64,000 nucleotides of DNA from Cellvibrio sp. KY-YJ-3 (GCF_008806955.1 NZ_CP031727.1:310001-374000); one strand, 5' to 3'; shown: positions 22,565 through 31,295, numbered from the stretch's first letter. The notes: generated from the letters alone by a model not told the origin. Program-made: numbers and translations.

Positions 22565-23581
22565 ATGCAAACCTTTATTGAAAACATGCCTAAGGCCGAA
22601 CTACATGTGCACCTTGAAGGAACGCTGGAGCCAGAGCTAAGTTTTGCGCTGGCGCGTAAAAACAACATTGAGCTGGGTTATGAAACACCGGAAGAATTAA
22701 TTGCCGCCTATGATTTTTATGACCTGCCATCCTTTTTAAATATTTACTATGGGGCGATGAAAGTACTGCAGGATGAAGCGGATTTTTATCAACTCACCTG
22801 GAGTTACCTAAGCAAGGCTTACAGCCAGAATACGATATACGCCGAATTATTTTTTGACCCGCAAGCCCATACCAGCCGCGGCGTGGATTTTGGGGTAGTG
22901 ATTCGCGGCATTCGCGCTGCGCAGGAAGATGCCGAGGCAAAACTTGGTGTTAAAAGCCAACTTATTATGTGCTTTCTGCGCGATATGAGCGCCGAGTCAG
23001 CGATGGAACACTTGCTCATGGCCGAACCCTATCGGGCATGGCTAGTGGGAGTGGGTTTGGATTCCGACGAAAAAAATAATCCCCCAATCAAGTTTGCCGA
23101 AGTCTTCAAAAAAGCGCGGGAGATGGGGTTGAAGCTCACCATGCACTGCGATGTAAACCAGCAAAACACATTGCTGCATATTGGCCAATGTTTGGATGAA
23201 ATCCAAGTTGATCGTATCGACCACGGGGTTAATTCACTGGAGAGTGAAGCGCTGTGTGAGGCAATCAAAGCGCGCGGATTGGGTTTAACGGTATGCCCGG
23301 TCTCCAACCGTTTTGTGGTGCAATCGCTAACTTCTCGCGAAATTCGTCGCATGCTGGATAAGGGTATGCTTGCCACCATTAATTCCGATGACCCGGCCTA
23401 TTTTCGTGCTTACTTAAATGAAAATTTAATTGAGTTACAGCGTGAAGGCAATTTCAGTGACGATGAGATTGCAACGCTGGTAGGAAATGCGTTTCGCGTA
23501 GCCTGGCTGCCAAAAGCAGAAAAAGATGCCTATCTCAGCCGGTTAAACAATTATCTGCACAACGCGACTTGTACGAGCTAA
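22565..23581 (+). CDS. Adenosine-deaminase-like amidohydrolase with altered active site
   Basis: A cytoplasmic member of the adenosine/adenine deaminase family, 338 residues. Metal ligands His14 and His16 (ELHVHLEG) and the late SDDPAYF segment are present, along with IDHGVN. However, where family enzymes read HAGE, this protein has HCDVN (194-198), so the Glu that protonates the purine ring is replaced by Val197. Activity or substrate may therefore differ from classical adenosine deaminase; a purine or purine-like substrate remains likely from context. ATG 22565 has TGGAG upstream; an upstream TTG (22529) is less likely. A terminator follows at 23654. Two operator-like sites lie upstream. 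Confidence 0.8.
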   Translation: MQTFIENMPKAELHVHLEGTLEPELSFALARKNNIELGYETPEELIAAYDFYDLPSFLNIYYGAMKVLQDEADFYQLTWSYLSKAYSQNTIYAELFFDPQAHTSRGVDFGVVIRGIRAAQEDAEAKLGVKSQLIMCFLRDMSAESAMEHLLMAEPYRAWLVGVGLDSDEKNNPPIKFAEVFKKAREMGLKLTMHCDVNQQNTLLHIGQCLDEIQVDRIDHGVNSLESEALCEAIKARGLGLTVCPVSNRFVVQSLTSREIRRMLDKGMLATINSDDPAYFRAYLNENLIELQREGNFSDDEIATLVGNAFRVAWLPKAEKDAYLSRLNNYLHNATCTS

Positions 23582-23653
23582 TTTTTTTAAACTTTTATAT
23601 TGTTTTACTTTTTTGTTGTTTTTTCATGCTGTTCTCCTCCGTAGTAGTAGCTT

Positions 23654-23676
23654 GCCCGCTTTCGCGGGCTTTTTTA
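23654..23676 (+). terminator. Rho-independent terminator after the deaminase-like gene
   Basis: GCCCGC, TTTC loop, GCGGGC and a seven-base T tract. It lies only 27 bases before the next start codon, so readthrough would matter for that gene. Confidence 0.85.
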
Positions 23677-23702
23677 TGACTATTTTTCCATACAGGTTTT
23701 TT

Positions 23703-24752
23703 ATGTTTTCTCTTAATTACCCTCGCCCATTTATTGCCAAGTATTTGTTGATTAGTGCAGCTTTATTGGCAGTGAATAGCCACGCAAAAGCACCAACCGA
23801 TACCCATATCAAAAGCAAAACGAGTTATCAACAAGCGGTAGCGCAATTGGGTTATCGCGAATTAGCAGAGACGTTTAGCCGTAGCAAAGCCTTGGCCATT
23901 AGCACGCTAGCCGATGAAGAAAAACTGTCACTGCAAGAATTACAAGCCGCAGCTACACTGGAATTAATCGGCGCGCCCATAGCAGAGGGCGAGCAGGCGC
24001 TGCAGGATTTTGTAGCGCAATATCCACGCACAGATTCGGCTTATCTCGGCCAATTAAATGAGCCATCACTTTATCAACGTGTTGCTATCAATTGGCATAA
24101 TAGTACGGCTGTTGAACCATCCGCTTTTGCACTGGAATTGCGTCAACTAATCGCACAGGGTATTGCAACCGGCTATAACCTGGTCACCACTCCCTGGCCA
24201 TTCTTTGCGCCTGAGCGCCATGTTATTTATGGGCACAGCGATATACAACACGCACAACAATTACTCGCACTGCTTGCCAGTGAAGGATTGCAAGCGCGGG
24301 TTGGCCTCTCGCGCAAAACTTCCGCATTTCTCTATCGCGATGACTGGGGCACGCTGAGCCAATCGCTCATTGATGTCGGCAATAACCGTCGTTTGGTTGA
24401 AGCGAGCGAATACGATTTGCATTTTGAATTTCCCACTGCCGCCGATAAAACCCGTTTTGTCGCCGCCATTGATCGCTATGCAAAAAAAGAAAGCGCTGAA
24501 CAAACGGGTTTAATTCTAGGTGCGTGGTGGCAACCGTTTTATCGCAGCCGAACTGCTGCCGAAGGTTTTTCTAGCGCCACGCAAATCGCGGTGAGCAACG
24601 GCAGTGAAACCGCACTGTTGTTAGCGCTACCGGAACAAGCACCGGCATTGGTTAAAGCGATTCAACAACTCAATCCCTCCTGGTCGATAGCACCCGAGGC
24701 GATTTGGGTAAACCAGGCCTTTCACCGCTATTTGCGTGGCGGATACAAATAA
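23703..24752 (+). CDS. Exported protein of unknown function
   Basis: A 349-residue protein with a signal peptide (about residues 1-28, ending NSHA). I do not recognise a family. The first part is helical (SYQQAVAQLGYRELAETFS, then LSLQELQAAATLELIG). The second half contains mixed segments with conserved-looking aromatic motifs (TPWPFFAPERHVIYGHSD, LILGAWWQPFYRSR, AIWVNQAFHRYLRGGYK). No catalytic signature is clear. The frame extends upstream to 23613, but ATG 23703 gives the signal peptide and lies after the terminator. It sits between the deaminase-like gene and the NUP gene, so a periplasmic role connected with nucleosides is a guess from context only. Confidence 0.75.
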   Translation: MFSLNYPRPFIAKYLLISAALLAVNSHAKAPTDTHIKSKTSYQQAVAQLGYRELAETFSRSKALAISTLADEEKLSLQELQAAATLELIGAPIAEGEQALQDFVAQYPRTDSAYLGQLNEPSLYQRVAINWHNSTAVEPSAFALELRQLIAQGIATGYNLVTTPWPFFAPERHVIYGHSDIQHAQQLLALLASEGLQARVGLSRKTSAFLYRDDWGTLSQSLIDVGNNRRLVEASEYDLHFEFPTAADKTRFVAAIDRYAKKESAEQTGLILGAWWQPFYRSRTAAEGFSSATQIAVSNGSETALLLALPEQAPALVKAIQQLNPSWSIAPEAIWVNQAFHRYLRGGYK

Positions 24753-24794
24753 CTCGCCGCCATCATTTGCGACAAACGCTTATTTATTTTTTAC

Positions 24795-24810
24795 CTGTCC
24801 AGTTGGTCAG
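24795..24810. promoter_or_regulatory. Operator-like site 3, upstream of NUP and nucleoside hydrolase genes
   Basis: CTGTCCAGTTGGTCAG, both halves intact, in the 147-base gap before the NUP start at 24900. Same 6-4-6 layout as the other sites. Confidence 0.65.
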
Positions 24811-24899
24811 TAATTTGCATTCCTAAAAACTATCTGTGCGCGGAAACAGCCAAACAGTGCGCGCAGTTATTTTTGGATGCTTATTTATTGAGGTTATTT

Positions 24900-25985
24900 A
24901 TGTTTGATTTACCAAGGCGAGTATTAAATTTATCAGCGCGAGTTTTTTTAATTTTCGCCACTCTTGCTTGTGCAACCAGCGTCAGTGCAGCAACCACAGT
25001 GAAAACTAGCGCAATTCCCGTAAAAGTAGTTGTGGTAAGCATGTTTGAACACGGAGAAGTAAGCGGCGATGAAGCTGGTGAATATCAATTGTGGATCGAA
25101 CGCCAAAAGCTCGATAAAAAATTCGCTTTTCCGCTCGGCGCCTACGACTTGCACATGAATGAGGCAGGCGTGCTCGCCATTTGCACCGGTGGGGGCGTCA
25201 CTAATGCCACCGCATCAATTATGGCGCTGGGCACCGACCCACGTTTTGATTTATCTAAAGCCTATTGGGTGATTGCCGGTATCGGCGGTGGTGATCCACT
25301 GGACGTATCGCTTGGCACCGGCGTGTGGGCCAAACACGTTGTTGATGGTGATTTACTCTATGAAATTGATGGCCGTGAAATTCCCAAAGACTGGGAATAC
25401 GGTTTAATTCCACTGGGCGCCAAAGAACCTAATCAAGAAGCGACGGGCTGGACAGTCGATACCATTGTGTACCACCTGAATCCAACACTCGTGGACTGGG
25501 CTTATCAACTCACTAAAAATTTCCCCCTTGCCGATACGCCGGCAATGAAAAAATTTCGCGCGCAATACAACGGCTTCCCCAATGCGCTGCGCTCACCGTT
25601 TGTCACCATTGGCGACACGATTGGTTCAAGCACTTACTGGCACGGCGAACTATTAAATAATTGGGCGAATGATTGGATGCATTTACATGCCGGTAAAGAC
25701 AGTAATTTTATGACCACCAATATGGAAGATAACGGCAGCCTCACGGCGCTGCACCGTTTAGCCAAAGCAAAATTGGTGGATACCAATCGCGTATTAGTAT
25801 TGCGTACGGTGAGTAACTTCAGCTTTCCACCACCGGGAAAAACTGCTGCCTGGAGCACCACCGCGCCCTATCCGGACAAAGGCCTACCCGCCATTGAAGC
25901 CGCTTATGGTTTAGGCAACCATGTCGTGCAAGAACTACTTAGCGGCTGGGATAAATATGAGCACACCACCCCTTCTGTAAAATAA
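24900..25985 (+). CDS. Exported NUP-family (purine nucleoside permease type) protein, copy 1
   Basis: A 361-residue exported protein of the NUP family, named after a Candida purine nucleoside permease. It has a signal peptide (about residues 1-30, ending SVSA) and no other membrane helix. Thus it cannot itself be a channel in the inner membrane; a periplasmic nucleoside-binding or nucleoside-cleaving role is more plausible, since the family resembles nucleoside phosphorylases in pattern (ICTGGGVTNATASIMALG, then AGIGGGDP). Other family segments are PFVTIGDTIGSSTYWHGE and MEDNG. ATG 24900 has GAGG eight bases upstream. It is followed by an exported nucleoside hydrolase, and a paralogue lies at 36411-37526. 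Confidence 0.85.
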   Translation: MFDLPRRVLNLSARVFLIFATLACATSVSAATTVKTSAIPVKVVVVSMFEHGEVSGDEAGEYQLWIERQKLDKKFAFPLGAYDLHMNEAGVLAICTGGGVTNATASIMALGTDPRFDLSKAYWVIAGIGGGDPLDVSLGTGVWAKHVVDGDLLYEIDGREIPKDWEYGLIPLGAKEPNQEATGWTVDTIVYHLNPTLVDWAYQLTKNFPLADTPAMKKFRAQYNGFPNALRSPFVTIGDTIGSSTYWHGELLNNWANDWMHLHAGKDSNFMTTNMEDNGSLTALHRLAKAKLVDTNRVLVLRTVSNFSFPPPGKTAAWSTTAPYPDKGLPAIEAAYGLGNHVVQELLSGWDKYEHTTPSVK

Positions 25986-25997
25986 TTTTTCTTACCG

Positions 25998-26020
25998 CTG
26001 CACTCGCGCGGCGAGTGCAG
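25998..26020 (+). other. Stem-loop between NUP and nucleoside hydrolase genes
   Basis: Perfect ten-base arms CTGCACTCGC and GCGAGTGCAG with a three-base loop and no proper T tract, ending 18 bases before the next start. It may protect the upstream mRNA or tune expression of the two genes. Confidence 0.5.
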
Positions 26021-26038
26021 CCTTGCGTTTACGGATTT

Positions 26039-27124
26039 ATGATGATGAAAAAATATTTACTTGCGATATTTTTATATTGCACCAGCATGAATGGCCACAG
26101 CAAATCAATCATCTTTGATAACGATATGGCGATTGATGATTGGGCCGCGCTATTGTTTCTACTGCATCACCCTAAAGCCGATGTTATTGCTGTGACTATT
26201 TCCGCAAGCGGTGAATCGCGCTGCAAACCCGGCCTTGATAACACCAATGCGCTAATCGATTTGTCGGGCAAAGTCAGCAAAACTATTCCCGTTGCCTGTG
26301 GCGATGATTACCCACTCGATGGTTATTTTGTATTTCCGGAAGACTGGCGCAAAGATTCCGATACCCTCTCCGGTGTGCCAATTAAACCCAGCGCGCGCAC
26401 TGCCAGTGACCAACACGCCGCAGCAATAATTCACACCGCACTCGCTGGCGCAAAAGAATCCGTAACACTTATCGCCACCGGCCCACTAACTAATATTGCG
26501 CAATGGCTGGAGCGCTACCCGCAGGACAAAAACAAAATAGATCAGCTGGTAATTATGGGCGGCACGGTGGATGCGCCCGGCAATATTATTGTGCCGCTAT
26601 TTACCAAAGGGCATCCGAATACCACAGCCGAGTGGAATATATTTATCGACCCACTCGCCGCTGATAAAGTTTTTGCAGCGGGCTTGCCGATTGTTTTGGT
26701 CGGTTTGGACATCACTAATTCCGTACGCGTAACCACTCAAGTCGCCGCCGATTTTAAGCAGGCAGTAACCACGGATTCTGCAAAATTTTGGGATGCAGTG
26801 CTGGATAAAAACGATTGGTTTATTGCAAGCAATGAATATTATTTTTGGGATACCTTGGCAGTGATGATCGCCATGGAACCGGAGCTATGCCAAGGTGATG
26901 AGCAATCGCTGCGGGTGGATTACCAAACCACCACCAAACCTTGGTTACAAACTACGGATAACAGTATGCCAGATACGCGCTGGGACGGAAAAAAACGTAA
27001 TCATCTTGAGGCTAAAACAGCAGGGACTTTAGTGAAGGATAAAAACTATCCGGCAATTAAGGTGTGCCGCAAAACCGAGCCTGCGCGTATTTTTAAGGAG
27101 TTTCGCGCTACCCTGAACCAATAA
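26039..27124 (+). CDS. Exported inosine-uridine-preferring-type nucleoside hydrolase
   Basis: Nucleoside hydrolases cleave the N-glycosidic bond of ribonucleosides to base and ribose with a bound calcium. The 361-residue product has a signal peptide (about residues 1-22) and then the calcium-binding motif FDNDMAIDDWAAL (Asp27, Asp29, Asp33, Asp34). Further family segments are TLIATGPLTNIAQWL, LVIMGGTV, AEWNIFIDPLAA and a late WDTLAVM carrying the final Asp. Three successive ATG codons (26039, 26042, 26045) can start it. Export is notable because most studied bacterial members are cytoplasmic. It is paired with the NUP gene, which suggests envelope conversion of nucleosides to bases. Confidence 0.9.
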   Translation: MMMKKYLLAIFLYCTSMNGHSKSIIFDNDMAIDDWAALLFLLHHPKADVIAVTISASGESRCKPGLDNTNALIDLSGKVSKTIPVACGDDYPLDGYFVFPEDWRKDSDTLSGVPIKPSARTASDQHAAAIIHTALAGAKESVTLIATGPLTNIAQWLERYPQDKNKIDQLVIMGGTVDAPGNIIVPLFTKGHPNTTAEWNIFIDPLAADKVFAAGLPIVLVGLDITNSVRVTTQVAADFKQAVTTDSAKFWDAVLDKNDWFIASNEYYFWDTLAVMIAMEPELCQGDEQSLRVDYQTTTKPWLQTTDNSMPDTRWDGKKRNHLEAKTAGTLVKDKNYPAIKVCRKTEPARIFKEFRATLNQ

Positions 27125-27155
27125 GCCCATAAGTTGACGCAAACCTGGGGGGAAA

Positions 27156-27180
27156 TAATAACAAGTCCAATTTGTTATTA
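27156..27180. promoter_or_regulatory. Inverted repeat upstream of the diguanylate cyclase gene
   Basis: Perfect nine-base arms TAATAACAA and TTGTTATTA separated by GTCCAAT. AT-rich and without a T tract, so more like an operator than a terminator. It lies 57 bases before the start at 27237. Confidence 0.45.
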
Positions 27181-27236
27181 GCCGTCATAGAGTCTGAAGC
27201 GTATATTAGGTGGGTTATTTTTTTGGAGACCTCACC

Positions 27237-28172
27237 ATGAACCGCCGCTTGGAAGACGACCCCAGTGTTTACAAAACCCTGCTGGAATCCACCAAAGCCA
27301 TTCCCTGGAAAATCGACTGGAACAGCCTGACGTTTTCATATATTGGCCCACAAATAGAAGCGCTGCTCGGTTGGGAGCCGGATACTTGGGTGACAGTGCA
27401 AGACTGGGCGGCGCGTATGCACGAGGAGGATCGCGAACGTGTGGTCAACTTTTGTGTGAGCCAATCACAAGCGGGAGTGGACCATGAAGCGGACTACCGC
27501 GCCCTTACCAAGGACGGCCGTTATGTGTGGATTCGCGATGTGGTGCATGTAGTGCGTAACCCGGAGGGTGAAGTGGAAGCGCTGATTGGTTTTATGTTTG
27601 ATATCAGCGAGCGCAAACAAACCGAACAAAAACTGATTGACCTGCAAAAAGAATTGGAAAAATTATCCTTTAAAGATGGCCTTACCGGCGTAGCCAACCG
27701 GCGCATGTTTGACTCAGTAATGGAAGTGGAATGGCTCAATGCCAAACGCAATCGTCAACCACTGTCGTTAATCATGATTGATATAGATTATTTCAAACAA
27801 TACAACGATCACTACGGCCATTTGCAGGGCGATGACTGCTTGAAACGCGTAAGCCAGGTATTGAGCGAATCGGCTACCCGCGCTAAAGATTTTGTCGCAC
27901 GTTTTGGCGGCGAAGAATTTGTATTGGTATTGCCTGAGAGCAATGAAGAGGCCGCCGCCGCAGTGGCAGAGCGCTGTCGCAAAGCGATTTTTAAATTGCA
28001 AATCGCCCACGAAAAATCTGACATCAGTCAGTTGCTGAGCATTAGCCTTGGTGTGGGTACTGTTACACCCGGGCCAAATGATCAGCTGCTTGAATTTATT
28101 AATTGCGTGGATCAACGCCTTTATCTTGCCAAACAAAATGGTCGCAATTGCATAGTCACACACAACAATTAA
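27237..28172 (+). CDS. PAS-GGDEF diguanylate cyclase
   Basis: A 311-residue cytoplasmic enzyme that makes c-di-GMP. A PAS domain of the PAS_3 type spans about residues 15-125 (FSYIGPQIEALLGW, then DGRYVWIRDVVHVVRN and the PAC end MFDISERKQ). The GGDEF domain follows: DGLTGVANRRMFD, DIDYFKQYNDHYGH and the active-site RFGGEEF. The product-inhibition I-site RAKD is present five residues before GGEEF. No signal peptide or membrane segment. TGGAG precedes ATG 27237. It sits between the nucleoside hydrolase and the convergent phosphoribosyltransferase gene. Confidence 0.92.
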   Translation: MNRRLEDDPSVYKTLLESTKAIPWKIDWNSLTFSYIGPQIEALLGWEPDTWVTVQDWAARMHEEDRERVVNFCVSQSQAGVDHEADYRALTKDGRYVWIRDVVHVVRNPEGEVEALIGFMFDISERKQTEQKLIDLQKELEKLSFKDGLTGVANRRMFDSVMEVEWLNAKRNRQPLSLIMIDIDYFKQYNDHYGHLQGDDCLKRVSQVLSESATRAKDFVARFGGEEFVLVLPESNEEAAAAVAERCRKAIFKLQIAHEKSDISQLLSISLGVGTVTPGPNDQLLEFINCVDQRLYLAKQNGRNCIVTHNN

Positions 28173-28189
28173 TAACAACTAAAAATCCG

Positions 28190-28771
28190 TTACTCTTTAA
28201 AGCGCCCCACATCGGTTGCACGTGCAATAGTGTCGGCAATCTCACTGCCCTTGCCTTGCAGAATTTCCTGCGGGGTTAGGCCGCATAATTCGTGCGGGAA
28301 CACCAACCAACGGTCGGTGGCATGTACGTAAAAATCCGGTTTTAAATCCGTCACGTTACGCGAAGGTTTATACCAGGGGCACGCCACCTTAATCACATTG
28401 GGCGTATTGCGCCGGGACTTGCGTTTTATCTCATCAATAATCGCTTTGATGGAACGCCCGGAATCAAATACGTCGTCCACAATTAATAATTCCTGATCCG
28501 CATCCACATTTTTTACAATGTAATCCAAACCATGCACGCGAATATCTTTACTTTGCTTGTCGATACCGTAATAGGACGAAGTGCGAATCGCGATGTGATC
28601 GGTAGGTACGCCAACACACTCCAAATATTCCTGTACCGCAATACCCACCGGTGAGCCACCGCGCCATACACCGACAATAAAATGCGGGCGAAAACCGCGC
28701 TGATAAATTTGCTCACCCAGTTTAAATGAATCCAGCAAGAGTTCATTGGCGGTAATAAAATGTTTATCCAT
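28190..28771 (-). CDS. Purine-type phosphoribosyltransferase
   Basis: A 193-residue enzyme of the type I PRTase fold. The PRPP-binding loop LLIVDDVFDSGRSI spans residues 95-108, and an early FIVGVWRGGSPVG supplies the pyrophosphate loop. The length and the SYYGIDKQSK flexible loop fit hypoxanthine/xanthine/guanine phosphoribosyltransferases, which turn free bases into nucleotides in the cytoplasm. Base specificity cannot be read from sequence. It is the last gene of the minus-strand purine group, so it could salvage hypoxanthine made by the adenine deaminase. Confidence 0.82.
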   Translation of the reverse strand: MDKHFITANELLLDSFKLGEQIYQRGFRPHFIVGVWRGGSPVGIAVQEYLECVGVPTDHIAIRTSSYYGIDKQSKDIRVHGLDYIVKNVDADQELLIVDDVFDSGRSIKAIIDEIKRKSRRNTPNVIKVACPWYKPSRNVTDLKPDFYVHATDRWLVFPHELCGLTPQEILQGKGSEIADTIARATDVGRFKE

Positions 28772-28833
28772 TATTTTTACCTCTAACAGTTATCCAATAT
28801 TTTTTATTCACAGCACTTTCATGGAGATAGATT

Positions 28834-30069
28834 TTATTGCGCAAGTTTCTGTAGTGTATTGCCAAGCGCCTCAATTGCCAGCGCAACATCTTCCACTGTA
28901 ACTGATTCATCCGGGTGATGACTAACACCGCCTTTGCAGCGCACAAAGTACATGGCCACATCGCAGATATCGGCCATCGCCATGGCATCGTGACCGGCGC
29001 CGCTCATTAACTTATAGGGGTTTAAATTCATATCGCACAACACTGACGCTTGCAATGCTTGTATCCAATCCGCACAGACTACGGCTGGCGCATTGTGAAT
29101 TTCGTTCCAGCTGGCAGCGAGGTTTCTGTTGATACAAATCATATCCAATTCATGCTGGATTTTTGCAAATGCCTGATCGCGTAATTGATCATCACCCGAG
29201 CGAATATCGATAGTAAATTTTGCATGACCGGGAATCACATTCACCGCGCCGGGGCCACATTCTATTTTTCCAACAGTAGCGACCACATTAAATTCGTTGG
29301 CGATATTTTCCACCAGCACTACGCCCAGTGCCGCACCGACCAGTGCATCTTTTCGCATGGGCATGGGCACTGTTCCGGCGTGTCCGGCATAGCCTTCGAT
29401 TTCGATCGCGAAGCGACGTGCGCCAGCGATGGCGCTAACAATTCCAAGCGCGAGGTTTTCATCTTCCAATACCGGGCCTTGTTCGATATGGACTTCAAGG
29501 TAGGCGAGCAAGTCGTCGGGGTTGCGTGCGGCGCTGTGAATATTGTCCGGTTCCAAACCAAAATCGATAAAGGCTTGTTTTAAGCTGATTCCATTGCGAT
29601 CTTTTAATTCCCACCAATCGGGGTTCCAGGTGCCCGCAACGGCGCGGCTGCCTAATAATGTGCTGCCAAAACGTGTGCCTTCTTCATCGCCAAAACCAAT
29701 AATGTCGATGGCATAGGGCAATGTAATATCGCTTTGATAAAGTTGTTCGACTACGGCAATGGCAATTAACACCCCGAGAATACCGTCGTAAGCACCAGCG
29801 TTGGGGATTGAATCCAAATGCGAGGCGAGCACCAGTGTTTTTGCGCAGGAATTTTTTGCATCATAACGGCCACAGATATTTCCTGCGGCATCAACCCAGG
29901 TTTCCATTCCCGCTTCTTGCATCCATTGCGCAACTAATTCATTGCAACGTTTGTGTTCTGGCGTGAGATAAAAACGGCTGATGTTTTCCGGGTTCGAGCT
30001 GATGGCGGCGAGTTGATCGCACCAGTGCATGACTTTGTTGGCTAGTGCTTCGGTGCTAATTTCGTTCAA
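28834..30069 (-). CDS. Allantoate amidohydrolase (M20 family)
   Basis: A dinuclear metallo-amidohydrolase of 411 residues. M20 motifs are LVLASHLDSIPNAGAYDGILGVL (first metal His/Asp), FGDEEGTRFGSTLLGSRAV (Glu pair), LEVHIEQGP, and a late SGAGHDAMAMA; these fit the AllC/HpxK/ureidopropionase group. In context it should convert allantoate to ureidoglycine. The open frame reaches back to 30189, but its first 40 codons lie in a palindromic repeat and look non-coding; a TTG at 30069 or the ATG at 30030 (MHWCDQLAAIS) better fits the family N-terminus. N-carbamoyl amino-acid hydrolase is an alternative. Confidence 0.8.
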   Translation of the reverse strand: MNEISTEALANKVMHWCDQLAAISSNPENISRFYLTPEHKRCNELVAQWMQEAGMETWVDAAGNICGRYDAKNSCAKTLVLASHLDSIPNAGAYDGILGVLIAIAVVEQLYQSDITLPYAIDIIGFGDEEGTRFGSTLLGSRAVAGTWNPDWWELKDRNGISLKQAFIDFGLEPDNIHSAARNPDDLLAYLEVHIEQGPVLEDENLALGIVSAIAGARRFAIEIEGYAGHAGTVPMPMRKDALVGAALGVVLVENIANEFNVVATVGKIECGPGAVNVIPGHAKFTIDIRSGDDQLRDQAFAKIQHELDMICINRNLAASWNEIHNAPAVVCADWIQALQASVLCDMNLNPYKLMSGAGHDAMAMADICDVAMYFVRCKGGVSHHPDESVTVEDVALAIEALGNTLQKLAQ

Positions 30070-30109
30070 GGTGTTTTTCTCAATCGGGATTGTGGCGCTG
30101 CGACTGGTT

Positions 30110-30193
30110 TTATGCACTCGGAGACTCGCCGTAAACCCTTCCCTGGGGGCTAGTCGTCGCCATCCATGGCTCCGGCGGTCTCCGAGCACATAA
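30110..30193. repeat. REP-like palindromic repeat A
   Basis: Outer arms 30110-30125 and 30178-30193 match at 14 of 16 positions (TTATG..CTCGGAGAC and its complement). The inside begins GAGACTCGCCGTAAACCC and includes CCATCCATGGCTCCGGCGGTCTC. It shares the order GAGAC, CGCCGT, CATCCATG, CTCCG, GGTCTC with repeat B at 36306. Such elements are scattered in marine and soil gammaproteobacteria. It lies between the adenine deaminase and allantoate amidohydrolase genes. Confidence 0.8.
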
Positions 30194-30227
30194 CACCACC
30201 CTTGCTTAAAGTTGAACTTCTTTTTTC

Positions 30228-31295
30228 TTAATGAAATTTGTTTGCATAGCTTTTTAGCTGATCGATAAACTCTTGTTTTTCAGTATCGCCAATAAAACTC
30301 GACGTGAAACTATTGTGTGCGAGCAACAACGCCTGCTTGCGTGTTAACGGAAACGCGTCGGCCAATGCAAAATAATTGTCGTTGAGGTAACCACCAAAAT
30401 AGGTGGGATCGTCGGAATTAATCATTACGCGCAGGCCAGCGTCCATTAGTGAGAATAAATTATGCTCAGCCATTTTTTCGTAAACGCATAAACGCACATT
30501 GGAGAGTGGGCATACGGTAAGTGGGATTTGGGTTTCGCGTAGGTATTCCATGAGTTTTGGATCTTCATCGGCGCGCACACCGTGGTCGATGCGTTCCACT
30601 TTTAATAGCTCAATCGCCTCCCAAATATAACTCGGCGGGCCTTCTTCACCGGCGTGGGCGACAACGCGATAACCTTCAGCGCGGGCGCGGGCAAACACTT
30701 CGGTAAATTTGCTCGGGGGATGGCCGAGTTCGGAGCTGTCCAAACCGACGGCGATAATTTTGTCTTTCCAGGGTAGCGATTCTTCCAAGGTTTTCATCGC
30801 GCTTTCGGCGCTTAAGTGCCGCAAAAAATCCATGACCAGTTTTGAGCTGATACCCAGTTTTATTTTGGCATCATCCATCGCGCGCAAAATGCCGCTAATA
30901 ACCGTATCAAACGCGATACCGCGATCAGTATGGGTTTGCGGGTCAAACGACAATTCGGTGTGCAGAATATTATCGGCCTTGCACTTGGTAAAATAATCCC
31001 ACGCAAGGTCGTAAAAATCTTGCTCGTGTTTAAGTACCGAGGCGCCCTGGTATAACAAATCCAAAAAGCTTTGCAGATTGGTGAACTGATAGGCAGCTTC
31101 AATGTCTTCCACGCTGTTGTAGGGCAACTTCACCTGATTGCGCTGGGCGAGGTTAAACATCATCGCCGGAGATAAAGCACCGTCGAGATGCATATGCAAT
31201 TCAGCCTTGGGCAAGCCAGCCAAAAACTCACGCGACGCAAGTTCTTCAAGTTTAGGTAGCCCGGAAAAATTCGGGGCGATTACCGATGGAATCAT
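30228..31295 (-). CDS. Adenine deaminase (adenosine-deaminase family)
   Basis: A 355-residue cytoplasmic deaminase. The motifs are intact: AELHMHLDG (metal His pair), [14 protein letters not shown] (catalytic Glu), [10 protein letters not shown] and [19 protein letters not shown] and the sequence around it closely resemble the Pseudomonas adenine deaminase type, which converts adenine to hypoxanthine rather than acting on adenosine. It overlaps the upstream transaminase gene by four bases (ATGA), so the two are translationally coupled. Compared with the paralogue at 22565, this one keeps the full catalytic set. Confidence 0.85.
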   Translation of the reverse strand: MIPSVIAPNFSGLPKLEELASREFLAGLPKAELHMHLDGALSPAMMFNLAQRNQVKLPYNSVEDIEAAYQFTNLQSFLDLLYQGASVLKHEQDFYDLAWDYFTKCKADNILHTELSFDPQTHTDRGIAFDTVISGILRAMDDAKIKLGISSKLVMDFLRHLSAESAMKTLEESLPWKDKIIAVGLDSSELGHPPSKFTEVFARARAEGYRVVAHAGEEGPPSYIWEAIELLKVERIDHGVRADEDPKLMEYLRETQIPLTVCPLSNVRLCVYEKMAEHNLFSLMDAGLRVMINSDDPTYFGGYLNDNYFALADAFPLTRKQALLLAHNSFTSSFIGDTEKQEFIDQLKSYANKFH

